7,856 bases of DNA, from positions 1 through 7,856 of the forward strand of contig JBGTHB010000012.1 in NCBI GenBank assembly GCA_041746415.1, read 5' to 3'. Under the pieces are notes generated by a model. It did not search any database, was not told the DNA's origin, and worked only from the letters and a program-made list of their open reading frames with translations. Origin of the DNA: JBGTHB01 sp041746415. Its GTDB lineage: Bacteria; Pseudomonadota; Gammaproteobacteria; Coxiellales; Coxiellaceae. A program made the translations under genes and the position numbers. Of the stretch, positions 1 through 6,751 are shown piece by piece (position 1 is the first letter of the stretch; every line of letters begins with the position of its first letter).

Positions 1-112
1 TTATTTAGCGCCATCCATGTATGAAGCCACGTTTGTTTCAACCGCACACACTAACCAAGATATTGCGAAAACGTTGGCAGCGGCGGAAGCGTGTTTTGCG
101 ATGATGGAATGA
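1..112 (+). CDS. hemL: Glutamate-1-semialdehyde 2,1-aminomutase, C-terminal end (partial)
   Basis: Reading from base 2, an open frame of 36 codons ends at TGA 110-112; the 5' part lies outside the window. It begins YLAPSMYEATFVSTAHT and continues with a helix ending ACFAMME. This matches the conserved C-terminus of HemL; the E. coli protein ends with YLAPSAFEAGF..SVAH followed by a helix of the form DI..TIDAARRVFAKL. HemL is the cytosolic PLP enzyme that converts glutamate-1-semialdehyde to 5-aminolevulinate in C5-pathway tetrapyrrole synthesis. The PLP lysine and the substrate site are not visible here. The gene is convergent with the large minus-strand gene, with 9 bp between the two stop codons. 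No intrinsic terminator is evident, so its transcript probably ends inside the opposite gene. The family call is fairly sure from the motif; functionality cannot be judged from 36 residues. Confidence 0.87.
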   Translation, partial: YLAPSMYEATFVSTAHTNQDIAKTLAAAEACFAMME

Positions 113-121
113 AGTTTGTTG

Positions 122-3100
122 TCATGATGCGGCAATCTGCAACATCGATGATGGTTCTGACAACTCAGCTGTTGACGCTGGCAACGTCGAAAGCACATCA
201 CACTCACCACGACCAAACACTGAGCCAAACAATGAATTCATAGTGCACATTAAAATTTCACAATACATTATTTCATTACCGCCCAATGCAATTACCGCGG
301 ACATTAAAAAACAAGCGATGCGGTTAAAACTCACTTCGCCCAACAAGGCTTGGCCTAAATACATAACACCCGCCAAAGAACTGCTACCAATAATCAAATC
401 ACTTGAAGGCAAATTGCTTGGAGACGAAAAAATCGACACGCCAGTTTCAGTTGCAACAGACAACGGTCGCGGCACAGTGACTAGGCCGTGGTCATAACAA
501 CTCCAGCAATAATCACCACCAGGGAAATATTCTGGTCGCGCCATATTTACACTGCCTTGTGGTAATAATTCGGGTAACGCTACTGACTCTTGAGGTGATC
601 CGTTCATCGTCGCAGCAATAGCATTCATAAGGGCATCAACTCCACCGCTATACCAAAAAACAGCAGCTCCACTTAACGCGACAGCCGCAGACAAAACGCC
701 TTTATGTTGATATAAAAACTCGCCAACGCTGGTACGTGCAGCCTGCGGCCGTTTTGCCCTCCTGCTCCCTCGCGGGCGGCGGCGTGGTTTTTTGCGGCAT
801 ACTGAAAACGCAGACTGTGCTGCATTTAAACCATATTGCGCAATTTGGGGAGCATACTTCTTACCATTGTAAACAACACTACCTAATCCACCGACAGCCA
901 ATGTAACTTGTGTGACAATTTTTAGCATACTAGACCAACTATCCGCTGCCGCGTTGGCAGCAACCAAAAATGCACCAAACGTCGCCCCCCCAACTACGAA
1001 CCAAGTTACATTTTTAGACGAAGGTGTAAGCTTCTGGACAGCAGAACTTGCCATGGCTGTTGCTGCTGAGCCTATATTTTTCACGAATGCTCCGCTTGCT
1101 TGGTAAGCATGACCAAACCCGGTGGCGGCCGCATCTTTAATGCTTGCTGCTGTGGTGATGAGTTGATTTCCTGCGGCTTTTACTGCATCAAAATTGCGAT
1201 AAACATAATGTGTTGCAGCGGTTGCTAAAACAACTCCACCGGCACCCATAGACAAAGTAAGCATACTGGGCAGCATCGCTGCTGCGTATGATACTGTCTC
1301 AGTGGGAACGCTAAGATTAACGGTAGGCAATGAGAAAGACGGCAAGAACGTGGCCGCTCTTTTTAACGCAGCAAAACCCCCGGCTTGATCAAATAGGCTC
1401 CCGACTAGACAAAGTGAGAGAAAAGAAATTGTTTTCTTCATTAGCTCACTGGACAACCCTGTCATCTCTTCAGCAAACCTAGCACCCTCTTCTAACTTCA
1501 AAAAAGCAAGAACGAGACCACTCCCTCCAAGCATCCAAATAGCAGGCCCCAGTGATGTGTTGCTGGCTACCGTATTCATCACTAATGATGACCCTTGAAC
1601 TGGAGGAAATAACGGCGGCTTTGGAGAAAAAGGATTACTAAAATTGAAAGGAGTTCGTGCAGCAATGAATGGAGATGTTGCGGCACTAGCTACCGTATTT
1701 ACAAAAGGTGTCTCAGCCTGAACTATAGGCGCCCTTTGAAAAACAGAGCTACTGGAATTACGTGACGCTTGTGCAGCAATTGACGCGGGGGTTATCGCAG
1801 CTCGCGAAACATTTGATACTTTGACAGCGCAAGTGTCATCAAACTGCGTGTTATTACCAAACAATTTATCACTGACATCTAGATTTTCATTCTGCTTAGA
1901 GGCTTTTGAATCTCTCAGCCAAGTTAATAACACAGGACCGTATTGATAAACCAAAGCCCCGCCGCCGACAGCCACAAGCCCTAACGCCATCACCCGCATG
2001 GGATGCGCGGCACAATAATTCTTGGCCTTTTGCCAACGGGTTAATTGCTGTTGTTCTTTCGCTTCTGCTTTATCCTCGTCATCCTCGTCCTCATACTTAT
2101 AATTCGGACGACGTCGCCACTGATGGCGTGCGCAATCCACTGCTAAAGCCGTGCCAGCAGCAGCGGCCAATGTCATTCCAGCAGTCGGACCAAACTCACC
2201 GAACACACCTTCTGTACTAAAAAATATACCCAGTGTTTTGAGTGCTGCTGGGAAAAAAGGAAATAAACCCGCAACGGGGGCTGCACCAACATAAGAAAAC
2301 GCCTGGCCTGTTGCCACACGTAGCACACTAGGCAAACCAAAAAGACTATTGTTTACCCACCAACCCGGGCCCTTGGCAAGCCATGGAATATAGCCAGATA
2401 AATCATACGAAAACAGTTTCAATACGCTACCACCATACCCCTCTGCTGCAAAAAAGGGCAACTGAGCGCTGCTACTAACCAAACCTGTTGCTTGCAAACT
2501 TGCTAAGAGCCAACCGGGAACTGCTGCTACTAAACTGGTGGTAAGCATGCCTTGCACGGCCGGCTTGAATGGATCCAAACGTCCTAGTGGGCGATCCAGC
2601 GCCCAAGCAACCGGGTTGTATTTCGCCACTGTTGTGCCAACAGCTGCGGCTGTTGCTTTCACCTTTCCGAAATAACTTTCATCCTTATCTTCATCTCTTG
2701 ATGCGTCATATTTTTTTGCTGCTTCAGGAGAAAGATAGAGCTGACCCTTCAAGGCGACGTGAGTGAACTGGCTTTTCTGCAATGCCGCTAAAAGATAGTT
2801 TTCTGAAACATCTTTTGATAATGCACTAACTGTTACGCGACCATCAGGGAAAACAGCACGCAAGACAGTTGCTATTTCTTCACAAGCAATGCGTTTTTGT
2901 TTTACAGGATCTTTTTCTTTTGCTAATTCCTGGCCTGGCTTAAAGGTAACTTTTAAACAGCCATTTTTAAGTTTCTCAATTGTGATGCGGCCATATGTAG
3001 AGGGTAAAATAATTTTTTTTGAGTCTACAGTCGGCCGCTGCTTGCTCTTGGTCGTTAAGCCGAAATTGTTAAGAAACGTTTTGTGTGCATCGGATGTGCT

Positions 3101-3964
3101 ATCGAAAAGCGCATTAATTCGTTCAACTTCTTCAGGGTCTACCCTTACCTCAATTTTTGTTAACTCAGTTTGCTTTTCACTGGCATACTCATTTTTAAAA
3201 CTTTCCACCCAACTTTGAGGCACACAAGCTGTGACTGTAACTTTGTCGTTGTCAAAAGAATGCACTCTTAACCAAACTCCCTCTTTTTTGATGCGTTTTA
3301 TTTTTTCAGCATCAGTCAGCTTTTCTTGGTCTAACTGTTTTGTTAACCAAAAAGTTGGTGTGGTGGGATCCTTACTTTCAAGATAAACGGACATGCCATG
3401 CTCAGACAGAAATTTAGCTAATGCCGCATTGATTTTCATACCACGATATTTTTTGCGTTTTACAAATTCATTTAGCAGCAACGCTCGCCACGGTTTTGGC
3501 GTTTTTTCACCTTCAACCGGCTGCTCTGGATCGATCAACGCTTTAAGAAAAGCCTTAAGCCCCGTCTCATTTTCTAAATCCTTTTGCGTAAACTCTGCCA
3601 CATCTTTAGCCCGGCGGGCATTCACTGCCTTAATACCAAAATCCAATAAAGGAAAAAGCGCTTCTCGCGCTGACTTACGCCGCGATTCTTGAGGGGAATA
3701 CAAGACTTGCATTACTAATGCGTCAATAATGGCGAAAAACTCATTTTCATGCACTGCGGCTGTTGCATAAACCGTATCAACTGGCTTGGTTACAAAAGAA
3801 TGTGTCGGCGGTTGTTCTTGTGGCACGGATTGCTGCTGCTGGCTATGGTGTTGCTGGACGCCTTGCTGCGGTGGCCGAGGCCCCAACCGCCTTCTGTGCT
3901 CATCGAGACTATCCGTTCCCTGGGCATGTGGGTCGTGTAGATACCTTTGTGATTCATCACCCAT
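122..3964 (-). CDS. Very large multi-pass membrane protein, candidate Dot/Icm-type effector (function unknown)
   Basis: This gene encodes 1280 residues of no family I recognise. Residues 1-57 are polar and low-complexity, rich in Gln, His and Pro (poly-Q around 38-50), with no signal peptide. Residues 60-430 form a charged, mixed alpha/beta, probably soluble region. From about 470 to the end come roughly ten hydrophobic segments, near 473-492, 556-583, 595-610, 656-684, 805-823, 844-858, 892-920, 986-1006, 1015-1032, 1088-1106 and 1189-1240. Between them lie an RRRP plus acidic stretch (617-637), a Ser/Pro/Phe-rich linker (720-800) and an arginine-rich cluster (1056-1077). A CWSCYDH motif sits at 1153-1159. 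The tail (1258-1280) is Ser/Thr/Ala-rich with glutamates at -11 and -14. The ATG at 3964 is supported by GAGAG nine bases upstream and by the promoter; the next Met is residue 85. The gene is monocistronic and tail-to-tail with hemL. A PmrA-like box at the promoter suggests PmrAB control. An effector role is inference; a large surface or inner-membrane protein is the alternative. The reading frame itself is near certain. Confidence 0.9.
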   Translation of the reverse strand: MGDESQRYLHDPHAQGTDSLDEHRRRLGPRPPQQGVQQHHSQQQQSVPQEQPPTHSFVTKPVDTVYATAAVHENEFFAIIDALVMQVLYSPQESRRKSAREALFPLLDFGIKAVNARRAKDVAEFTQKDLENETGLKAFLKALIDPEQPVEGEKTPKPWRALLLNEFVKRKKYRGMKINAALAKFLSEHGMSVYLESKDPTTPTFWLTKQLDQEKLTDAEKIKRIKKEGVWLRVHSFDNDKVTVTACVPQSWVESFKNEYASEKQTELTKIEVRVDPEEVERINALFDSTSDAHKTFLNNFGLTTKSKQRPTVDSKKIILPSTYGRITIEKLKNGCLKVTFKPGQELAKEKDPVKQKRIACEEIATVLRAVFPDGRVTVSALSKDVSENYLLAALQKSQFTHVALKGQLYLSPEAAKKYDASRDEDKDESYFGKVKATAAAVGTTVAKYNPVAWALDRPLGRLDPFKPAVQGMLTTSLVAAVPGWLLASLQATGLVSSSAQLPFFAAEGYGGSVLKLFSYDLSGYIPWLAKGPGWWVNNSLFGLPSVLRVATGQAFSYVGAAPVAGLFPFFPAALKTLGIFFSTEGVFGEFGPTAGMTLAAAAGTALAVDCARHQWRRRPNYKYEDEDDEDKAEAKEQQQLTRWQKAKNYCAAHPMRVMALGLVAVGGGALVYQYGPVLLTWLRDSKASKQNENLDVSDKLFGNNTQFDDTCAVKVSNVSRAAITPASIAAQASRNSSSSVFQRAPIVQAETPFVNTVASAATSPFIAARTPFNFSNPFSPKPPLFPPVQGSSLVMNTVASNTSLGPAIWMLGGSGLVLAFLKLEEGARFAEEMTGLSSELMKKTISFLSLCLVGSLFDQAGGFAALKRAATFLPSFSLPTVNLSVPTETVSYAAAMLPSMLTLSMGAGGVVLATAATHYVYRNFDAVKAAGNQLITTAASIKDAAATGFGHAYQASGAFVKNIGSAATAMASSAVQKLTPSSKNVTWFVVGGATFGAFLVAANAAADSWSSMLKIVTQVTLAVGGLGSVVYNGKKYAPQIAQYGLNAAQSAFSVCRKKPRRRPRGSRRAKRPQAARTSVGEFLYQHKGVLSAAVALSGAAVFWYSGGVDALMNAIAATMNGSPQESVALPELLPQGSVNMARPEYFPGGDYCWSCYDHGLVTVPRPLSVATETGVSIFSSPSNLPSSDLIIGSSSLAGVMYLGQALLGEVSFNRIACFLMSAVIALGGNEIMYCEILMCTMNSLFGSVFGRGECDVLSTLPASTAELSEPSSMLQIAAS

Positions 3965-3973
3965 AAAAAACGT

Positions 3974-3978
3974 CTCTC
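3974..3978 (-). promoter_or_regulatory. Ribosome binding site of the 1280-residue gene
   Basis: On the minus strand GAGAG precedes the ATG at 3964 by nine bases, a usable Shine-Dalgarno spacing. It fixes the start of the large gene, since no other in-frame Met exists before residue 85. Confidence 0.6.
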
Positions 3979-4006
3979 ATATAAACAAGGATATAAATGA
4001 CCTCTT

Positions 4007-4012
4007 ATTATA
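4007..4012 (-). promoter_or_regulatory. Sigma-70 -10 element (TATAAT) of the 1280-residue gene
   Basis: The minus strand reads a perfect TATAAT here, about 43 bases upstream of the ATG. That gives an expected transcript start near 4000 and a 5' leader of about 36 nt carrying the GAGAG site. No good TTGACA lies 16-18 bp upstream (best is TTGTGT at 15 bp). The -35 position is instead occupied by the TTAA-repeat box, as expected of an activator-dependent promoter. Confidence 0.65.
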
Positions 4013-4022
4013 CCCGGCCAAC

Positions 4023-4039
4023 CTTAAACACAACTTAAG
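4023..4039 (-). promoter_or_regulatory. PmrA-type box, CTTAAG-N5-TTTAAG, over the -35 region
   Basis: Read on the minus strand, CTTAAG (4034-4039), five bases TTGTG, then TTTAAG (4023-4028) fit the enterobacterial PmrA consensus YTTAAK-N5-YTTAAK exactly. They also fit the Legionella/Coxiella tandem TTAA repeats spaced 11 bp apart. The downstream half-site ends 10 bp before the perfect TATAAT, where an OmpR-family activator would replace a -35 element. PmrA controls many Dot/Icm components and effectors in Legionellales. Because TTAA is self-complementary, the same bases also form a 19-bp dyad (CCTTAA-N7-TTAAGG, 4022-4040), so a dimeric repressor operator is the alternative reading. The match is seen directly; the regulator is inferred. 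Confidence 0.55.
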
Positions 4040-4127
4040 GAAAACTGAAAAAGACAGTGGTTTTCTTCTTTTTATGTCTTTGGGACAATTTTTTCAAACT
4101 CGCGTTTAGGCTGTGTTTCTCCTTGTG

Positions 4128-4204
4128 GTAGGTTGGGCTAAGCGCAGCGCAGCCCAACAAAGATAATATATATGTTGGGCTTCGAAGACTCAGCGCCAAC
4201 CTAC
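4128..4204. repeat. REP/BIME-like double palindromic repeat
   Basis: The element begins GTAGGTTGGGCT and ends with its imperfect complement AGCGCCAACCTAC. It holds two inverted copies of a REP-like unit around an AT-rich centre (about 4159-4173). The left unit is a hairpin with an 8-bp perfect stem, GTTGGGCT (4132-4139) with AGCCCAAC (4151-4158), whose loop can add a GCG/CGC pairing. The right unit pairs GTTGG+GCT (4174-4181) with AGC+CCAAC (4192-4200), with one bulged G at 4195. From memory, GTAGGTTGGG...CCCAACA palindromes are dispersed repeats in many proteobacteria, and such elements are usually mobilised by RAYT (TnpA-REP) transposases. No transposase is in this window. It may protect or end the mrcA transcript; that is inference. 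Confidence 0.75.
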
Positions 4205-4272
4205 AAAAATACGCTTATTCAGTTTTTGTTCTGTGTCAAAGTGGTGTTTTCTTTGTTTAACTTAGCAGTAAT

Positions 4273-4307
4273 ATGGCTGTGACAATATCTTTTCACGGCT
4301 ATTTTTT
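4273..4307 (+). terminator. Possible intrinsic terminator, plus-strand orientation
   Basis: A 10-bp stem, ATGGCTGTGA (4273-4282) with TCACGGCTAT (4293-4302), encloses a 10-nt loop and runs into six T's (4302-4307). Two pairs are G-U, valid only in plus-strand RNA; on the minus strand they become A-C mismatches and no T-run follows. It would stop transcription entering mrcA antisense from its 3' side, although no plus-strand gene lies just upstream. It may therefore be fortuitous. Confidence 0.3.
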
Positions 4308-4309
4308 CA

Positions 4310-6739
4310 TTAAAAAAGATTCTCAGCGGCCGTATTATCGTTAGTAGTATCGTTGTCATTGCCACCGTCATTCGCCGCTGCCTTGCTTGAAGCGGGTGTG
4401 GTGGCGGAAGAGTTACCACCACCAGCAGAATACCGATGTGGTGCATTTTGTGCCCGAAAGACTTCAAAAATAGCGTCTTGTTGATCGGGCCGCGCCAGTA
4501 ATCCTGTTTTGGGGTCAATGCGCGCGGTAACAATATCATCTGGCTCAGGCATAGTGGCAAGCGGTTGATCATGCAACGCTTGACGCATAAAACGAATCCA
4601 AATAGGTAGTGCAGCTTGCGCTCCGTATTCATGCAGCGATTGCAAATTATCAAAACCAACCCATACGGTGGTGACAATATTAGAATTAAAACCAGAAAAC
4701 CACGCGTCGGCTTGTTTATTAGTGGTGCCGGTTTTGCCGGCTAAATCACTGCGGTTTAATACTTTAGCAGCACGCCCAGTACCATATTGAATAACGCCTT
4801 TCATCACATGCGTCATCAAATACGCATTTTGTGGATTCAACACCCGCGGTGCCATGGGTGTTGGCATGGCTGTGGTTGGCAAATTACTGTTAGTTAAACA
4901 AGGTTGGCACGCGACATTGGGTTGAGCACTAAACAATATTTTATTTTGTTGGCCGTCAACTTCTTGCATAAAATACGGCTCAACGTAATAACCGCCGTTG
5001 GCAAACACAGCATAACCCGTAGCAATTTGTAATGGTGTCACTAAACCCGTTCCAAGCGCTAAGGATAATGTGTGTGGCAACACATTGGGATCAAACCCAA
5101 AATGTTGCACATAGGTTAACGCATACGGGATACCGATTTGTTGCAACAAACGAATCGACACTAAATTGCGTGATTGAATTAACCCAATACGTAACGGCGT
5201 TGGTCCATAAAATTTATCTGTGTCGTTAGTGGGTCGCCATAATTCATTTTCCCCCGAATCTTGCTGCACGATGGGGGCGTCGTTAATTAACGTTGCCAGC
5301 GTGTAATTTTTATCGAGTGCGGCAGAATAAATAAACGGTTTGAAATTAGAACCCGGTTGGCGTTCGGCTTGCACGGCACGATTAAAATGACTAAGCGAAT
5401 AATCCAAGCCACCACTCAGCGCTACGATAGCGCCATTATGCGGATCAAGTGCAACCAGTGCGCCTTGTACTTGCGGTAATTGCGAGAGCTGCCAAAAAGA
5501 TTTTTTGTGCACCACATAAATTAAATCCCCTAGCTTTACTAACCACGTTGCGGATTTTGGTACTGGCCCAACATAACCGCTATCCAATTGACGACGCGCC
5601 CATAGCCATCCATTTTGATTAATCGTAATGGTATCGCCATCACCCAACAATGCCGTAATCGCGACATCATTCACACTGACCACTGCCGCCGGTTGTAAAA
5701 TACCAATGGTGGATTTGGCGCTTAATTCAGCTAACCATTTTTCTTCGTCATACGCGCCTAAGTTTTGTTGCGGCTGGCGATAACCGTGCCGCTGATCATA
5801 AATGACTAGTCCATTAATTAATGCGGCATTTGCCGCGCGCTGCAAATGACTGTTAATCGTAGTGTAAACCGCTAAACCCATTTCATACGCTTGTTTGCCG
5901 TACTCATCCACCATGGCTTGTCGCACCATTTCGGCAACGTATGGCGCACTGACTTCGATTTTTAAATCATGATAACTTGCTGTAAGCGGCGCTTTAATGG
6001 CTGCCTCATAGGTTTTTTTATCAATGTAATTTTGGGTAAACATGCGATTAAGCACATGATTGCGACGTGCCATTGCCGCAGGCGGATTGTCTAATGGATT
6101 ATTTTTTGATGGTGCTTGCGGTAACCCCGCTAACATCGCCATCTCTGGCAACGTCAGTTGATCCAAGGTTTTTCCGTAATACACTTGACTGGCTGCAGCA
6201 ATACCATAAGCACGATTACCAAAATAAACTTTATTTAAGTACAGCTCGAGCACTTTTTCTTTTGGAAATTCACGACTGATTTTTAAGGCTAATAAAATTT
6301 CTTTTATTTTACGTGAATAGGTTTTTTTGCGGGTTAAGAAAAAATTGCGCGCCACTTGCATGGTAATAGTACTGGCACCTTGTACTTTGCGCCCTGTGGT
6401 AACGACAGCCACAGCTGCTCGCACCAAGCCCACTGGATCTATGCCGGGATGTTCATAAAAACGTGCGTCTTCTGTCGCCAACAAACCTTGGATTAATGGT
6501 TTGGGTACTTGATCCAAAGTGATAGGGATACGTCTTTTTACACCAAATTGCGCAATCAACTTACGATCAGCGGTATACACTCTGAGCGGTACTTGCAAAT
6601 GTACGTCTTTGAGAGTTTTAACATTCGGCAACTGCGTTTCCAAAAATGTCAGCAATAATGCCACTATTAAACCACAGCTTAAACCGACACTGAGCAATGC
6701 CCAAAACGCTCGCGTCAAAATTCTGATCAGTTTCTTCAT
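4310..6739 (-). CDS. mrcA: Penicillin-binding protein 1A (bifunctional peptidoglycan glycosyltransferase/transpeptidase)
   Basis: This is a class A PBP of 809 residues, close to the usual length. It polymerises lipid II and cross-links the glycan strands on the periplasmic face of the inner membrane. Residues 1-10 are cytoplasmic and basic; a single signal anchor spans about 11-33. The GT51 domain (about 55-230) shows EDARFYEHPG with catalytic E90, GASTITMQ (121-128), RKIKE with E147, and the ELYLNKVYFG helix (165-174). An OB-like insert typical of PBP1a lies between the catalytic domains (about 315-425). The transpeptidase domain shows SNFK (S464 nucleophile, K467), SRN (523-525) and KTGT (669-672). 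All catalytic residues are intact. The C-terminal tail (771-809) is Gly/Ser/Thr/Asn-rich and probably disordered. The gene is divergent from pilM, as mrcA commonly is from pilMNOPQ or hofMNOPQ in gammaproteobacteria. A promoter sits just upstream; no strong Shine-Dalgarno is seen. The symbol ponA is also in use. Confidence 0.97.
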   Translation of the reverse strand: MKKLIRILTRAFWALLSVGLSCGLIVALLLTFLETQLPNVKTLKDVHLQVPLRVYTADRKLIAQFGVKRRIPITLDQVPKPLIQGLLATEDARFYEHPGIDPVGLVRAAVAVVTTGRKVQGASTITMQVARNFFLTRKKTYSRKIKEILLALKISREFPKEKVLELYLNKVYFGNRAYGIAAASQVYYGKTLDQLTLPEMAMLAGLPQAPSKNNPLDNPPAAMARRNHVLNRMFTQNYIDKKTYEAAIKAPLTASYHDLKIEVSAPYVAEMVRQAMVDEYGKQAYEMGLAVYTTINSHLQRAANAALINGLVIYDQRHGYRQPQQNLGAYDEEKWLAELSAKSTIGILQPAAVVSVNDVAITALLGDGDTITINQNGWLWARRQLDSGYVGPVPKSATWLVKLGDLIYVVHKKSFWQLSQLPQVQGALVALDPHNGAIVALSGGLDYSLSHFNRAVQAERQPGSNFKPFIYSAALDKNYTLATLINDAPIVQQDSGENELWRPTNDTDKFYGPTPLRIGLIQSRNLVSIRLLQQIGIPYALTYVQHFGFDPNVLPHTLSLALGTGLVTPLQIATGYAVFANGGYYVEPYFMQEVDGQQNKILFSAQPNVACQPCLTNSNLPTTAMPTPMAPRVLNPQNAYLMTHVMKGVIQYGTGRAAKVLNRSDLAGKTGTTNKQADAWFSGFNSNIVTTVWVGFDNLQSLHEYGAQAALPIWIRFMRQALHDQPLATMPEPDDIVTARIDPKTGLLARPDQQDAIFEVFRAQNAPHRYSAGGGNSSATTPASSKAAANDGGNDNDTTNDNTAAENLF

Positions 6740-6751
6740 GCTTCAAAGTCT

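Larger units (their letters stand above)
3965..4309. other. 345-bp intergenic region between the effector candidate and mrcA
   Basis: No open frame with coding character is seen here on either strand. The left part (3965-4040) is the promoter of the 1280-residue gene. The part from 4041 to 4127 is AT-rich with homopolymer runs and no recognised element. Then follow the REP-like double palindrome (4128-4204), an AT-rich spacer, and a hairpin with T-run abutting the mrcA stop. I see no tRNA or riboswitch. Confidence 0.6.

Noticed and set aside
118..164. GTTGTCA...TGACAAC inverted repeat as a hemL terminator
   Set aside because: A 33-nt loop, a 7-bp stem and no T-run after it; it lies inside the effector coding end and is probably chance.
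1..228. A minus-strand frame of 75 codons overlapping the end of the large gene, with a hydrophobic C-terminal stretch, possibly a frameshifted extension of it
   Set aside because: It is antisense to the clear HemL C-terminus at 2-112, and the large gene has its own plausible tail and stop at 122.
1567..1705. NTVAS-containing repeated stretches in the large protein (around residues 756-760 and 797-801)
   Set aside because: Only five residues are shared, within a low-complexity Ser/Thr/Ala linker; not enough to claim a tandem repeat.
243..4109. Several plus-strand open frames of 60-110 codons opposite the large gene
   Set aside because: They are antisense to a long, compositionally coherent coding frame, match nothing I recognise and have odd composition; they are shadows.
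4219..4677. A 152-codon minus-strand frame overlapping the mrcA 3' end
   Set aside because: It lies in another frame over the intact transpeptidase end of PBP1a and has no recognisable domain.
6356..6379. Methionine in GASTITMQ of PBP1a as a possible broken glycosyltransferase motif
   Set aside because: Met at this position is, as I recall, common in gammaproteobacterial PBP1a; the catalytic glutamates are present.
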